DNA of 64,000 nucleotides from Penelope pileata. Lineage: Eukaryota; Chordata; Aves; Galliformes; Cracidae. Every line of letters begins with the position of its first letter. The first letter of the stretch is position 1. Of the stretch, positions 32,614-44,600 are shown in pieces. The position numbers were made by a program, and so were the translations under genes. Below the pieces are notes generated by a model. The model was given only the letters and a program-made list of their open reading frames with translations. It was not told the origin of the DNA and ran no database searches. Where the stretch lies: NCBI GenBank assembly GCA_013396635.1, contig WBMW01002327.1:1112369-1176368 (forward strand). Direction: 5' to 3'.

Positions 32614-35600
32614 GTAAATGGATGAACGTGTGCTGATCACTGACCCCAAGCACTCCCAAAGGGGAAAGCTAGCAGAGTGAAACCTGGGGTGAAATGTTGC
32701 GTGTGTTTGGTTCCTGTTTGGGGACTGCAGTGAAGGAAACAAGCAACCCCCAGGCAATGGATTTCTCCATCTGCCTGAGCTCTGGGTTGTTTTAGGAGCT
32801 TGGAGGGGTGTGAGGCATGGCGCATGATTTAACACAAGAGCGAAGCTTGGTGACTTTAAGCCTATTGCAGAGGGTCACCCTCAGAACTTCTTACCAAACC
32901 AGTATCAGTCTGACCTGTTTAGTAAAGCTGAATTTAAAAGTTCCGCCAAAAAAAAAAAAAGCCACCACCAAAATTCAACCCCAAAACCCTGAAATAGGTG
33001 CATGAGGACTGGAAAGCGTTACTGAAACTTGAAATGAAATGTTTTCCCACAGCATGGTACTAAAATCAGATGTTAACCTGCACATTCCCCACAAATTCCT
33101 TCCCAAATTTTTGCAAGTACCTGATGAGCCTTTGGTCATGTGTTTTGAGACCAGCATTGCTTCTCTTTAAAAGCAGCAAAGATGGAAAGATTTGGCAGTT
33201 CCACCTATTTTCACTCTCTTTGTACAACAAACACTGAGAGACACCATGGGCTGGAAAGCCATGAGAGGAAGCATTTCAAGTGATTTCCTCTCACCTTTTC
33301 AAATTTGCTGCAAATTGAAAGTAAGCAAGAGAAAAAGGCTTTTGGAGGTTTCCCTCTGGCTGCACGCCCGTTGGGACTTGTACTGAATTTAAACTTTGCA
33401 TGCCATCCAGCATCACCAATTGTTGCCTTGATCCCCCAAAGAGAATTCCTCAAGTTCCCCTCAAAGGGAAATCCTCTATTTAGGAGCAAGTAGAGGAAGG
33501 TTAAGCAGTTAAAGAGATGAAGGGACAGACCTGCTTCTCTGGGCATGACTATAAATAGTTATTCTCCACCTACCTGACAAGCTGATTGGTCCTGGGACCA
33601 ATTTGCTGAACTCTACATAAGGAATTGTGCCTACTATGAAGAAAAGGAGGAGTACAAGGACTCCTGATAGGACCTATTCATTTTAACCTCATGATGAATT
33701 CTGTTTAAGGCATCTTAATACGTGCAGTCTGATATCTATATACTTCCAGGATTATGACCCATTTACCAAAATTCTTGAAGTTTTCTTTGGTTTTCACCAC
33801 CAGCAGCCAGTATTTTGCTAGGACAGCACGCCGCTTCTCATAAGACTGAAGCTGAGCTCGCTGGCAAAGCAAAACAAGAGCAAGAGGGAAAAAAAGACAC
33901 TGAAAAATTTAAAACAATCTTAGTAAAGGCTACACAGAAAGCCTACTGTTTTTGAGAACACTGTCTGAAAACTAGATTAGACTTCACATTTTGCTCATCT
34001 CCAGAGATGAAGGGGAATGCAAGCTAGATTGCCTACTAAATTATTTAATATGATTTGATAGCTCTCTATGTCCAGTTCATTAGCAGAAAATAGAATTTTC
34101 AACTCCAGTGATCCCAGCTAATCTATCTTAACATAAATAGACTTAATAATATATTACCAGCTACAAAAATGGCCGGCTGCAGACTGAGGCAATACAAGGC
34201 ACTCTTTTATCCAGACAGCTCTCCATTACAGTGGGAGATGCATATGGCTAGCAGAAAGAGAACACTCTAGGTTTTGTCATCTTGGATCGGATAAAAAACA
34301 GTCTTGAACTCTTTCTTTTGAAAGATATCAGACACTATTTCTTCCTCTTTGAAGTGCAGGAAAAGCTGGTCTAGCAAGACAAAGCTGTTCTCTTCACACT
34401 AATGGCAGCATGTAAGCATTACTATTTCTATTTGCAAATGAGCTATGCGCACCGTGGTGGAGGATGCAGGACTGCCTGCAATGTGGTGGGTGGCATAACC
34501 TCTGTCCCATCACAGCCTTACCAGGTAAGGGCCAGGAAGCCTCAGAGATGCTGCATGAGCAGACAGAGCCCCCTGGCAGTTGGGACCCACCCAACCACAC
34601 AGCTGTCACAAGGTGATGCAGAAGCCCATGTGTCCCCTCTGTCCCTAGCCTTCCTCTCACACCTGAACTTCCACAGCAGTCCAGGGCTGCCCAGGTGAAC
34701 CATGGTACCCCCAGGGCTGGCTCTTAGAGCGGACAACAGGAACAACCACAGTGCCTTTGACCCACTGTCTTGTAGCAGGAAGGGGACAACATCCTGGGGT
34801 CCCAGCTGGCCACTCTGGGTAACCCATTTTCACCCTCTGAGAACTCAGGCAGTGAGGGGAAACACTATCCTCTTCTAAGCAATTTGCCTGGGAAATGTAT
34901 GTGGTAGAGTCAGGAATTGAAATTCACATTTTCTGAGTATTAGCCCAATCCCTTCTTTTAGCATTAATGAATCCTCAATCCTTCCATTCAATCAGCAAAG
35001 AGTCAGCACAAGAAAAGGCAAAGCACCATTTTCAGCAAAACTCAGGAACCAGAGAGAATTTAAACCTTAGCTTCTGACCAGGATCCTGTCCTGGGGCTCT
35101 TTGTGCTGATTTACCAAGTAAATCAATGGTATGGAGTCAAACCCTCCAGCACTTTCAACAAGAGCATCAAATGGGCTCCCCTCCGCTCCTCAGGGGAGCT
35201 ATCAGTCATCCCATAGCCTGCTGCAAACAAGGGATTGCTGGGAATGCCAGGCTGTGGAACCAGCAGTGATGTGGAGAGTCACCAAGCAGGCAGACGCACA
35301 GAAAGGCTTCCTTAGTTTCTACAAAAGTACACCCAAGCTCCTTCTGTCTGTTACTGCTGGAGTGGGTAAGGGTAGAGCTGCCTAATCAGGGTTTATAGCA
35401 GCCAAATAAGCCAAATGAAGTGGTGCACTTCATTTTCAATTGGTATCAGAGACCATAATGTTCTCCAGAACAAATAAGAAAGACGTTTATCGATATGGCT
35501 GGTGATTCTTTTGGGGACAGTCCTCCCCTTGGAGGCCTTGCTTGGTCATTCTCCAGGAACGACCAAGGAACTTCAGGTTTTGAGCCTCTTGGGGTACACA

Positions 35601-38600
35601 CTTTATAAGCCAAAACTACTTAAGAAGTCTCAAGCCGAGTTCTTGCAAGAACAGGCACCCAATATCCCCCAGCATCCTCATCAGTGGTGACAGTGGCCTT
35701 TCATCCTCTCCTGTTCATATTGACTGTTCTTTCCACACACACTCTAAATTAACCCAGTTAAAGCAAATCATTGGTGATTTGCCAGTAGCTAGTGTGAGAT
35801 TTTCTGTTTCTGAGCACCATCTATTGACTAAAACCCTGAGTAACAGGAATGCCAGACTGCTAAAGACCCAAATCTCTAAACTCATCCCTTCCTCAGCTCA
35901 CCTTGGGTTATACTGCAAGCAGCACAGAAAGGGAATCAAGGCAAGGCCTGGGAGGAGGAGGAATTTGTCAAGAAACATTAACTCAGAATTTGCTTTGCAT
36001 AAACCTTTGAAGTCTAAATTTATATTTCCACTTTTCCACAAGCGTGTGCTGGGACTGTAACGTCAGGTACAAAGGTCAATAATTAAATCAGCGACAGGAG
36101 AGGAACAAGGTGATAGATGTACTGGAACATTACCACCTGGACTTCATCAGGAACCAACCATGATTCAGAGAACAAATACCCATTTGAGTCGTTTTGTTAA
36201 GAGACCCCTGGAATTTTGTACTTAAAACCACAGGAAGGACATTCCCCCAAAAGGTAGCTCATCCGTTTTGTCAGCTTTCTTCTCATGCGCACGCCTGAGT
36301 GAGAAGGAACTCTGAGCTGATGAACAGCACTGCTACGGGATGTTTATGATGAGAATTTCTCAGGTGTTTGGCCTTGCAACCAAGGCAGTGATAAATGACT
36401 AAGCTTCATACATCCAAACCAGAAGCAGGTAGCTAGTGTTTCCTTGTGTTTAACTTTGTCCCTATCACCAACATGAAGTATTGCTTTTTTACTGGAAATT
36501 TAAAGGGCCCTTCCCAGCACGTGCACCCAGTCCCTGGACCGAGACCCAGCCTCGCAGCGCAGACCACAAGGCTTTGGGATCTGGAGATGCTGAGCTCAGT
36601 GCTTTTGCTCTGCAGATGCTGATCTGAAGGCACAGCACCCTGACCCAGTGTCACACCAGGCCCTTTGCTTAAAGGGTACACCTGAATGTCCTTCCAAGTA
36701 CCCATGGTGTAAGAGATGCCCATTTGGTACATGAAGCTTCCCACGCTGGTGTTTTCCAGACTGAAATCTCAGGAAGGGAGATTGACTATGCCATGCCCTA
36801 TTGCAGATCTGCTACCTACATCTTGGGAGGAAAGTAATTCATAATTATCAGCTAGTAAAGATTTGCTGAGGCCTTGTATGATGCATGACGAAGCCTGCTG
36901 CATGGAAGGAAGTCTGTGTGATCATTTTGTTTCTAAATACAGAGCTGTTAAGACTGTAAAAAGTGTTTCTCCAAGTGTCCTTAACTCTTAATGCATTCAC
37001 TATTCAAGGAGGTCATCTCTGAACACGCACGGCCTTGGATATAACCAGAGAGGTAAACTCTGTAAATGCACTGACAGAAAGCTGCTGGGCTGGAGGGCAA
37101 GCAGGGCTGCAAATGTCAGCTGAAGCACACAGAGAGCAATGGCACTGCAGACAAACTCCTTGCAAAGCAGCAGAGCGAGAACAAGAAGGTTAACGGTATC
37201 TTTGCTCATAGTGCTCAAGGCTTTCTTGGAAACTGGCAGGTTCCTGGCTGAAATTTTTGGCACAGGCCTTTAGGTTATGCCTGATCCAATGTCAGTGACG
37301 ACTCCAGATTCTTTAGGACAGACATGCCGCCAGACAAGGTCACCATTCCTAAGGGCTCTTCAGGTAGGGAGGAGATGAACACTAATATGACTTCACCTTA
37401 AGAGATGTGAAAGTACCTACCTGACCACCCACACCACCCTCCTTCTACCACTTCGACCACTAAGACACAGCAGCATTTGGGATCCACCCTGGAGCAGAGC
37501 AGCCCCAGTGACCTAAGGAATTGTTCTTTACCAAGCTCAGAACAACTTTGCTTCCCTTTTCCCCCCCTAAAGTGCTGTTAGGCAAGGTGTCCCTCAGAAT
37601 TTGTCCAGACGCTTTAGCAGACACTGTTTGCCAACTTGAAAAACTGTTTGAAAGGTAATGGTTCTTTTTAAAACAAGATCTATCCTTGGTAATTCACAGC
37701 TTCGGCAGCATTTAAGATAGCCTTTGGAAGGTCCAGAGAATGACCAAATTTGGTAGAAACAATGGAATTCAGAGCAAATTACAGAAAGCAGCATCTCAAA
37801 AGCTCACCTAGGGTAAGTGCTAGGAGCAGCTGCATTTCTCCCATCCACAGATAAATTGAAACAACATAACAGTACTTCTAAAGCAGTTTTAAACCCCTTA
37901 GAGCACAGAGAGATCATTACAGATAGCAACAAGATATTTGAGTTTATCTTACGTAAGTTAAGAAGAAGGTGACTAATTTAGCGTGTGACATGTAAAGAAA
38001 GAAGTCGACTGTAAGGAGATATGAAACAGCCAAGATGGAAATTTGCTTCTGGTTTCTCAAGGCTTTATTACATCTTACACACGTTGCCAAAAAACGCGTT
38101 CAGCTGGCTGGTTTGCTGCATAGCACTTAAATGTCAAGTAGCAATAGCTTAAATGATGTTAATGCTCTCCTGCTGCCACTGGGAGGCACGTTAAAACAAG
38201 GCAACCCTGGGAGAGCAGCACAGAGCTCCAGAGACTCACGTTTCCTCGTACATCCCCTCCATCACACACGCTCATGCAAAGCTAAATGCAATTAGGAAAG
38301 GAGCACACTAACAAGTGAGCACAACTGTCCATCCTTCCCCCTGTGAAGCCAGTAAAACCTGTGCAAAATGCTGCCATCAGCAGCTGCAGCGCACTTCACT
38401 CCCAGGGATTTAAGAAGGGCACATTTAATTAATTGCCGAGGTTCATCTAAAAGGTTCAGCCTCCCTGTAAAGTTGTAAATGTTAAAGTAAACAAAGCACA
38501 AAGTTACACAAAGTGCTTACAGGAAAAATTAAACTTATCTGTATTAAAACCATTAAACTAAAGGATTTTGAACTATTCTTCCAAACTTCATGGTATCTCA

Positions 38601-41600
38601 CGTCTCACATTAGCAGTGTCCTTCCTTCCATCCTCATTCTTCCTTCTATTGTATTTTTTGGCAGTTTCATTCTCAAAACAGAACTCTCTCAAGAGCTCAC
38701 CCGCTCTCAATGTTTCTTCGTCTTACAAAAAACGTGGGGCTAAATCCATCAGGCTGCTGATTCTTAATTAAAAGAGAAGCAGCCTCTTTGAAATCTGTGG
38801 CATCGACTGCACCAACTACTGAACCAGAGTGAGGGTCAGCAGATGCTTTATGGGAGCGTTTGGGAGCTGTGTAATCCTGCACTCCATCATGGCTGCTAGG
38901 AAGTATGTGCAGCTGTATTAATCAAGGAGCAGGCATTACTGGTGAGCAGACAATGTCTGAACTGCTGTGGGCACAACCCTAGCTACATCCAAACAAAAAT
39001 AAAAGAAATCCCTCAAGATCCGTATGAACTGCTAAATATATAACAAACATCCCCAGGGACTCTCTGATCTTTCCCTCTGATTTTCAGAGACGTTAGATAA
39101 GTTCTCAGTGTCTTCTGTGGAAGCAGTACCTACCTGGTGGCTCTAATCAAATCCCAGCTATGACAATTCTCTTCTCTATAACTCACCCAAAGAGCAACAA
39201 GCAGAGGGAGCAGCTTTATCTCCCAGCAGCATCTTTCCCTGGGGCTTTTCACTCTGCCCAGAGGCTTGCAAAGAGCACAAAGCAACTGTCCCTCAGCACA
39301 GCTGTACTCACAGTGCCCTCCAGCCCAGAGAGGTGGGCACAGCATCACACAGCAAAGATCAGAATCCAAAGGTCCAGGAAACAGTGATTTGTTGAGGAGA
39401 AAGTTAGGAACTTTAAATTTGGAAACAAAGGTTTGTGTGGACTGGGTCTTCCGCTAATCTGGTGATGAAGAGTTGCATACAGCTCTGTCCACCCCACACT
39501 ATGCAACTGGGATCTGGTCAAAGCATGTCTAATTAGCAATTAGAGGAGGAGAAGATGGTCATAAGCCTTACAGGGAAAACCCTCAAACAATTATTTGGTA
39601 CAGCTATCCTCCTGGATAATAACTTAGCCCGTACGTAAGGGCTGAGCAAAGTTAGAGAAATCCAGCTCCTACTGGTCTTTCCATATGTTGCAGTTCCTCC
39701 AATCTTTCATCATTTTTCCTAGAGGTTTTTGGGGCTGGCATTTGTGGGCTTTTTCCAAACACCAAAGCAAACCCCAGTCTGAACTCCCAGAATTTTCACC
39801 ATCTTCCCTAAGGCCCTGAAACTCCTTGCATTCAAAGCAAGTTGTATTTTAAGCCCCCAGCAGACCCTGTAGGCTTAGAACAGGGTGATTCTTAATTCAA
39901 ATGCACACAGTGTGCCCACGCTAGAAAATTTCTCCCCAGTGAAAATCTGTTCTAGGGCATTTTTATTCAAGAACTAATGATAAAATAAAGGGCTGATGTG
40001 GTGCACAAGTATTTCCTCATCTAGAGCCTTAGCCAAAGTCTCCCACAGTGAAGAGTTCAGTCTGCTTATATGGAGAACCCTCTCGATTTATACTCGATAG
40101 CCCATTCTAGCCAGGTGGCTGCCTAATCCCGGTATCAGTTTTCTATGTTCAAGATCAATTCTTTTCTGGTTGTTACTTGAAGTCTTTTAGGATGTGTTTT
40201 GTTGTAGCCAGCCACGAATCTGTTCTGGAATCAAGCAGCTATTCAAGAAAATTAATTCTTCTTGAACAAAAATTTAATCGTATTTTCAGGGGAACATTTT
40301 CCAGTTGCCAGCACTGCAGAGTGAGAAGCTGAGGGCAGGAGGAAAATTCCACAAAAGGCAACACACTGCTTTGACCCAGGCAACATTTCAGCTCTGCCAA
40401 AGTCTTTAGAAAGCTCCTCTATTAATGCATTGGGACTGATGGCCAAGCTCCATATAAGCTTTCTCACTGCCTGTGCTCCTGCCCCAGCCAGTATTAATTA
40501 GGAGATCTGAACTGTGCTAAGCCCATGTTGGCTAATTCAGACAAAAACATCAAACTACTTTTCTACATAACCCTACAGCTGTACTACGTCCTGAACATGT
40601 CCTGAATCATGCACCTGCATGATAATAGATTACAAGTAGCAGAACAAGCCCAAGTGAAGAACTGGCAGCAGAGCATTTTTCATGCTCAGTGTAGTTTCCA
40701 GATATTCCCCCAAAATGCAAATCATCTCTTTGGACAAAAGGTCTCCTGTCTAAATTGACTAGCTTAGAAAATTCTTTGCAGTTGTATCTTTAGATTTTAA
40801 GATAGGGAGGTAGAAGGCTAAAGACTCAAGCAGCACTAACCATTTTGACCCATTTCAATTGTTCAGTTTTAAAAAAGTATCAAGTCTGGTTGGATTTTAT
40901 TATATCTTTCAGAGCCCTCAACATACTGAAAAAAGTCAAATATTCACAACTGTTACGCTTACCTTCAAGCTAACTAAATGAGCTGCAGGAGAAATTTTCT
41001 CACCGATCACATTTTATCATTAGAAAAACAGGAGTGGCAAGTGCACAACAAAGGAAAAGAGAGATTAGAGAGGATTTGTTTATAACGTGAAGTCTCTTGG
41101 TGTCACACAACCATTCTATCCCAGCTTCATGGCCTTCCTAACCCAGCTGGGGTGACAGAGAGGAAGCAAAGTTTGGAGCAGATTTCCTCATTCTTCTACC
41201 TCTCATTGCATCAGTTTGGAGATGTGAGCCAGGCTCGGAAAATGCTACACAATGAGAATAGATCTTTGCTAATGAACAAACTGCAGCATCTCCCTCCTGC
41301 AGCCTACCCAGAAACTGCCCACTTGTAGTCCCACCAGGACCTCCTGCATGCCAAGAAGCCAGTGCTGCCTTTCCCCACCACGAACAGTCTTCCTTCCAGC
41401 ACAGAAAGCTTGATGGGCATCCTTGCTTCAATCAAGGCTTCTTCCATGGACTGGCACCACAAAAACCTCCCCAGTTCTGACCCCAGCAGCTCCTCCTCTC
41501 ATCACACCAGACTGCTCTGAAGCTGGCATGCTAGGGCCCTAAACCAAGCCCTAGAAGGTGTTTAGGGTGTCCTAAATTCCCCAGTGTCCTGCAAAGTACA

Positions 41601-44600
41601 TCTCAGATCAGCTGCAAACCTAGCGATATAGCTGGGTCCAAGATGCACTTACAATTTTACCCCTAGAATCCTTCAAAATTTGGAAAACATGACCAGTGCA
41701 GAGGAAGGCCTTCAGCTGGACACCACCTCACCGAGCAGGTGAACCTTCTGCTCTGTGCCAACACCTGGATTGCACCAAACAGACAAGCAGCACCCATCTA
41801 ACGCTGAGCACTGTATCATCCAAATAAGGGCTTGAGAAAAGCCAGCAAAGGGACAAGGAGTGCTCGTGATTTCATGAGTTTTGAAACAAACCCAAAGCAT
41901 GCTATCCAGCTGCACCTAGCACACAACTTGCAAGCCTTGTGTAAAACAAGCCAGCTGGGCAAATACATGGCACCTCTTGCCCTCAGCACTCAATTGCTGA
42001 CTTTATAGCTTATTGGAGAAATAGGAGCCTTCCCTATCTTGGTAGGCCTGGAGAAGGAATATCTCCCCTTGATGGTCCAGACCCGGAAAGTGCTGACACG
42101 ATTCAAACTTGCTGCTTGCTTCTCCGTGCCCCTCTCCAGCTTCCTAAAAATAGCTGCTGTAAGATGTCCATCAAGGCATGGAGCCTCCTGTCACTTTGCC
42201 CTAAGAAAGCTAAAGAACTCACCGAGGGGAGGGGCAGCTTCCTTCTGACACCTAATCCAGGCAATGCCGTCAGCACCGCCACATAAATAAGAGGAAGAAA
42301 GGCCAGGAAAGCAGGACCACTCTCAGAGACCTCTCAGCTAATCCCTCCGGCCCGTCCGCCGCTCTACTTTTCCAACTCTCAATCATGGTGGGTCCACTGC
42401 AAAGCTAATAGTTAGCAGCAAGCCAGTGTGTTTTACATGAGTAAATTCAGCTTCTTGCTCAAGTTAGTTCTGGGGGGAGGACAGGCCAGAAGATGACTGT
42501 TTAGGTTTGCTTGATTTTCCTCCTCGAGCCTAAAGGACTGTGGGAGGGTTTCCAGCCAGCCTCAAGTTCTGCACCAGGCAGTGGTAGATGTGTGCTCCTG
42601 GAGCCTCAGACAGAAGGGTGACATTTTGCTGGTGCTATCTGATAAGCATGCGAAAAATGAAAAAATCTGATGCAACCTGCTGAAGTGGCAAAGGAAAATA
42701 GCAATGTTTTTAATATAAGAAAGTATTGTAGTTTAATATGTTATCATAGTTTCATATTTTATGAAACAACATTCTGTCAAAAGCAAACTTAAACACAAGC
42801 TTTAAGGGCATGGTTTACTTTCTATGTTAATGTTAAAAAAAAAAAAAGCTTCTTGTTATAAATATTACTTCAAATGGTTGTAATTAAGCAAGTCTATACT
42901 AAAACAGTAAGTGACCTGATGGTACACAACGAACCTATTTCTTAGTTAAGAGACTTGAGATTGTTATTGCTTCTAGCCACAAACTCAGCTTTCCCTGGGC
43001 TGCAGGTTTTAACAGAACCTTAAAAATAGACCTGGTGATGCACTTTTACAAGGCAGGTTGCTAGTTTAGGTTGCCGTGGCCTAATTACATTAGGCAAGAC
43101 AGATAAGAACACTATTTGCTTTCTCCCAGTGCATTTTCAGCAGTACTACTTCTCTTTTTTCTCTTTCTTCCCAACTGCAGTCCTTCACTCCTGACCAAAT
43201 CAATGGTAAGTGAAGCAAAAACTAAACTTTAACAAGGGGCAGGAGGGGGGAACCTAACGGCTACTGAATGCGAAGTACTCACCAGTCTTAACAGCTCTTT
43301 TGCTATCTGCGTTACTTCTGCGCATCTGACAGGCCACATTTTTTGCCGTTTTGGAAGATACTCATGGATTGAGCTGGATGCTTTAGAAAACAAGCAGGTT
43401 CTTCCCCAGCCCCCCCTTCCTAAGCTATTTTTTGTGATTGATTTCCTTCCAACAGATCGAGTTCTCCAAGGAGCAGCAGGATGGTAAGTTACAAGACAGC
43501 CAATGTGTTTTACATGTATGTGAGTTCAGAGAGGAGCTCCAGGCTTGAAAATTTAACCTTTTCCAAAAGATGAGCTAGGGCTTCACCTTCACAACACTCT
43601 TGACTTCAGAGCTGCTGTGCTGGCAACAACGTGGCCTCAGATTTACAAGCAATTTATCTGGGCACATATGTGCCCCCTAAGCTGAGAAGTACATGACGTG
43701 GTAAGAAGGGGAAATGCAATGGTGCTACCAGCTCTAGCTGCTGAACATTTTCAGTTGTGCTGGCTGCTCAAAAGCACGCTGAAAAGTGACTTTTTTTTTT
43801 TTTTTTAAAGTCATGGGGGATGAAGGACAAAAAAAAATAAAGAGGGGCTGAGCTGAAAATTTAACTTAGCTGTGAGACTATATAAACAGAAGAGATTTCA
43901 CTAAAGGCCCACGCATCACTTTCGCTGGGAGATGCTAAGGAAGAGGGGGCAGAGAAGCTGTTTTATTTTAAATACATTCATGAAGCATAGAAATGGTTGG
44001 CAAATAAGTGACTTGTGTAAACTGCCGCAAAATGTAATTAGTCTGAACGTGCTACAATTCTCAAGCACCTTGCTATATTTCCTGCTGGTGACTTGTTGAG
44101 AAGTGAGTTGCAAATTCATCCCCCCTGAAGGCCTGGAAATTTAAACTGGAGAGCATTAAATACCTTAGAAGAGGCATTTGGGATAGATTAAATAACGTAG
44201 GCTTTGAGAACTGTCAGAAATGCAGTAGCAAATATAGTGGTCTTCTCACTGTGAAGGATGTATTTAGAATGGAAGACACGAGGATTTACTAGAAGTCCAG
44301 AGGATGAGGAACAACCTGAAATAGGTGTTGAAAGGGCTCTGAACTTCCCAAATACCAGCCTGCTCTGGCTTACACCATCCAAATCAATAGGGAGAGGTAC
44401 CGTGCAGCAAGGAGGGCTGGAAACATTCTTCTTCCTGCAGTCCAAACACTCAAAATGTTTTCCTTTGTGACCAGGACTCCTCACTTTGCAATTCTAAAAC
44501 TTTTACAGTAGTGTAGGGAGTTTATGAAGAAATATCCATTCAAAACTGCTGGCACATAACAAGACAAAAGATTTTTTCCAGCTCCCCTCTGTATTTCAGA

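Noticed and set aside
34140..34260. Minus-strand segment with a good acceptor (ctttctgctag) and a GTAATA donor
   Set aside because: The open frame has a stop just before the donor and the donor is weak.
38292..38882. Two minus-strand open frames (69 and 61 codons) with nearby donor-like sites
   Set aside because: They look protein-like and could belong to the antisense hypothesis. Their phases do not join properly with each other through the best splice sites, so they are not listed as exons.
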